This document shows, piece by piece, positions 63,207 to 64,000 of a stretch of 64,000 nt of DNA. This stretch comes from Leuconostoc citreum. GTDB lineage: Bacteria; Bacillota; Bacilli; Lactobacillales; Lactobacillaceae. Within the stretch, counting starts at the first letter, position 1. Every line of letters starts with the position of its first letter. The stretch lies in assembly GCF_004354555.1 (NCBI RefSeq), contig NZ_PUFH01000005.1, positions 248,001 to 312,000 of the forward strand, written 5' to 3'. Under the pieces are notes generated by a model. The model was given only the letters and a program-made list of their open reading frames with translations. It ran no database searches and had not been told where the DNA came from. Made by a program: the position numbers and the translations under genes.

Positions 63207-64000
63207 TTAGTATTCTGCTGACCACTTGGCGTCTTGCACAGCCTTTTTTGCATCAGTTATAGCTTCACGGTTTAGCTTTTGGTCCAAAACGCTTTGCGCT
63301 GTTACTTCAGCAATTTTCTGTGAGAATGTCGTTAAATGAGAGACCGGTGGTAAGACTGCTGCACCAGGCTCTTCAGAATCTACCAAGCCACCTAATGCAT
63401 GAATTGCAGCTGAAATTGTTTCCTGTGTTAACAACTTTGCTGTCGACGCTACCAAGCCAAAACCAAGTCCTGGATAAATCAAAGCATTGTTCCCTTGACC
63501 AATTTTATAGGTTACACCCTGGTAGTCAACATCTGCTGCCGGTATTCCAGTTGAAACCAACGCCTTTCCGTCGGTCCATTTGATCAAATCTTCAGCTTTG
63601 GCTTCGGCCAACTTTGTAGGATTTGATAGTGGGAAAATAATTGGACGTTCAGTATGTGCGGCCATCTCTTTCACAATTTCTTCAGTAAACGTTCCCGGCT
63701 GTGTTGATGTACCAATCAAAACTGTTGGATGCAGTGCCTTTACAACGGCTGATAATGACGTCAATGTTTCGGCATCAGCAAACTCATCACGTGAACGTGT
63801 GAAAGGTATTTGTGCAGCTGTTAATTCTGGTGTGTCATTAAATAACAAACCTTGCTTATCAACAAGATAAAAATGTTGGCGTGCTTCATCTGCTGTCAAA
63901 CCAGCTTGTTGCAACTCTGTAAATATTTGATTGACAATACCCATACCAGCGGTTCCAGCACCAAAAGTTACAAATGTTTGGTCAACTAACTTTTCTTTTG
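63207..64000 (-). CDS. mleA: Malolactic enzyme, N-terminus cut by window edge
   Basis: About 264 codons are visible; the frame continues across the right edge. It converts L-malate to L-lactate and CO2 with NAD+ and Mn2+. Visible motifs: [15 protein letters not shown] (NAD-binding), [62 protein letters not shown] and [19 protein letters not shown]. The FGAGTAG loop and the linked 2HCT carrier point to malolactic enzyme rather than malic enzyme; the two families are close, so a malic enzyme is not fully excluded. Confidence 0.9.
   Translation of the reverse strand, partial: KEKLVDQTFVTFGAGTAGMGIVNQIFTELQQAGLTADEARQHFYLVDKQGLLFNDTPELTAAQIPFTRSRDEFADAETLTSLSAVVKALHPTVLIGTSTQPGTFTEEIVKEMAAHTERPIIFPLSNPTKLAEAKAEDLIKWTDGKALVSTGIPAADVDYQGVTYKIGQGNNALIYPGLGFGLVASTAKLLTQETISAAIHALGGLVDSEEPGAAVLPPVSHLTTFSQKIAEVTAQSVLDQKLNREAITDAKKAVQDAKWSAEY

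Overview
The window looks like chromosomal DNA of a Leuconostoc or close relative (Lactobacillales, heterofermentative lactic acid bacterium). The base composition is AT-rich and the Shine-Dalgarno sites are of the AGGAGG type. Several gene sets point the same way: a malolactic enzyme/malate transporter pair, a gal-lac operon with a GPH lactose carrier, an isomaltose-type GH13 glucosidase with its own carrier, butanediol dehydrogenase, Gls24/AmaP stress genes, and a two-gene C30 carotenoid pathway (crtN-crtM). The last would fit a yellow-pigmented species such as L. citreum, but the species is an inference. I see no rRNA, tRNA, CRISPR array, prophage or insertion sequence.

Layout. 1-5.9 kb: minus-strand galK-galT-lacS-lacZ operon (lacZ runs off the left edge), with a promoter, a putative GalR/LacI-type operator and two CcpA (cre) sites. 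6-15 kb: cell-envelope and redox genes (membrane glycerophosphodiesterase, YxeA-like, YdcF-like, M20 peptidase, FAD disulfide oxidoreductase) and a TelA cluster. 15-21.5 kb: Crp/Fnr regulator, a HAD nucleotidase and NADH oxidase, then a cre-controlled GH13 glucosidase/GPH carrier operon. 21.5-25.4 kb: cellobiose-type PTS IIB-IIC with a frameshifted GH1 phospho-beta-glucosidase and a divergent GntR regulator. 25.4-27.6 kb: MscL-like channel with a structured leader, several very small membrane or acidic proteins, and a MazG-like protein. 27.6-32 kb: crtM/crtN, aldo/keto reductase, SDR. 32-40.5 kb: SemiSWEET, UMF1-family MFS, a deacetylase remnant, GNAT, a large membrane protein, secreted SH3/GW-like protein, esterase, S66 peptidase, quinone reductase. 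40.5-44.5 kb: MarR regulator with two matching operators, Gls24-AmaP-GlsB stress operon, serine hydrolase, MsrB. 44.8-47.7 kb: apbE, two FMN reductases and a PAS protein. 47.8-52.7 kb: HerA-like ATPase and the riboflavin operon ribD-E-BA-H under an FMN riboswitch. 52.7-64 kb: AI-2E family protein, LCP protein, Kup, lactonase, glutathione peroxidase, butanediol dehydrogenase, Rgg-like regulator, FMN reductase, 2-hydroxycarboxylate carrier and malolactic enzyme (cut by the right edge).

The most interesting unit is 44.8-47.7 kb. The PAS protein ends in three tandem copies of D-A-[ND]-T-[GS]-A-S-E-H. Two fit the ApbE flavinylation consensus D-x-x-[ST]-G-A-[ST] exactly and one has Ser in place of Gly. 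The first gene of the same operon encodes ApbE, the enzyme that attaches FMN to such motifs, and two FMN-reductase genes lie between them. This predicts a cytosolic, multiply flavinylated electron-transfer protein fed by FMN reductases, next door to the riboflavin operon. The second FMN reductase and the PAS gene overlap out of frame at an A6 run, so they may be, or once have been, one polypeptide.
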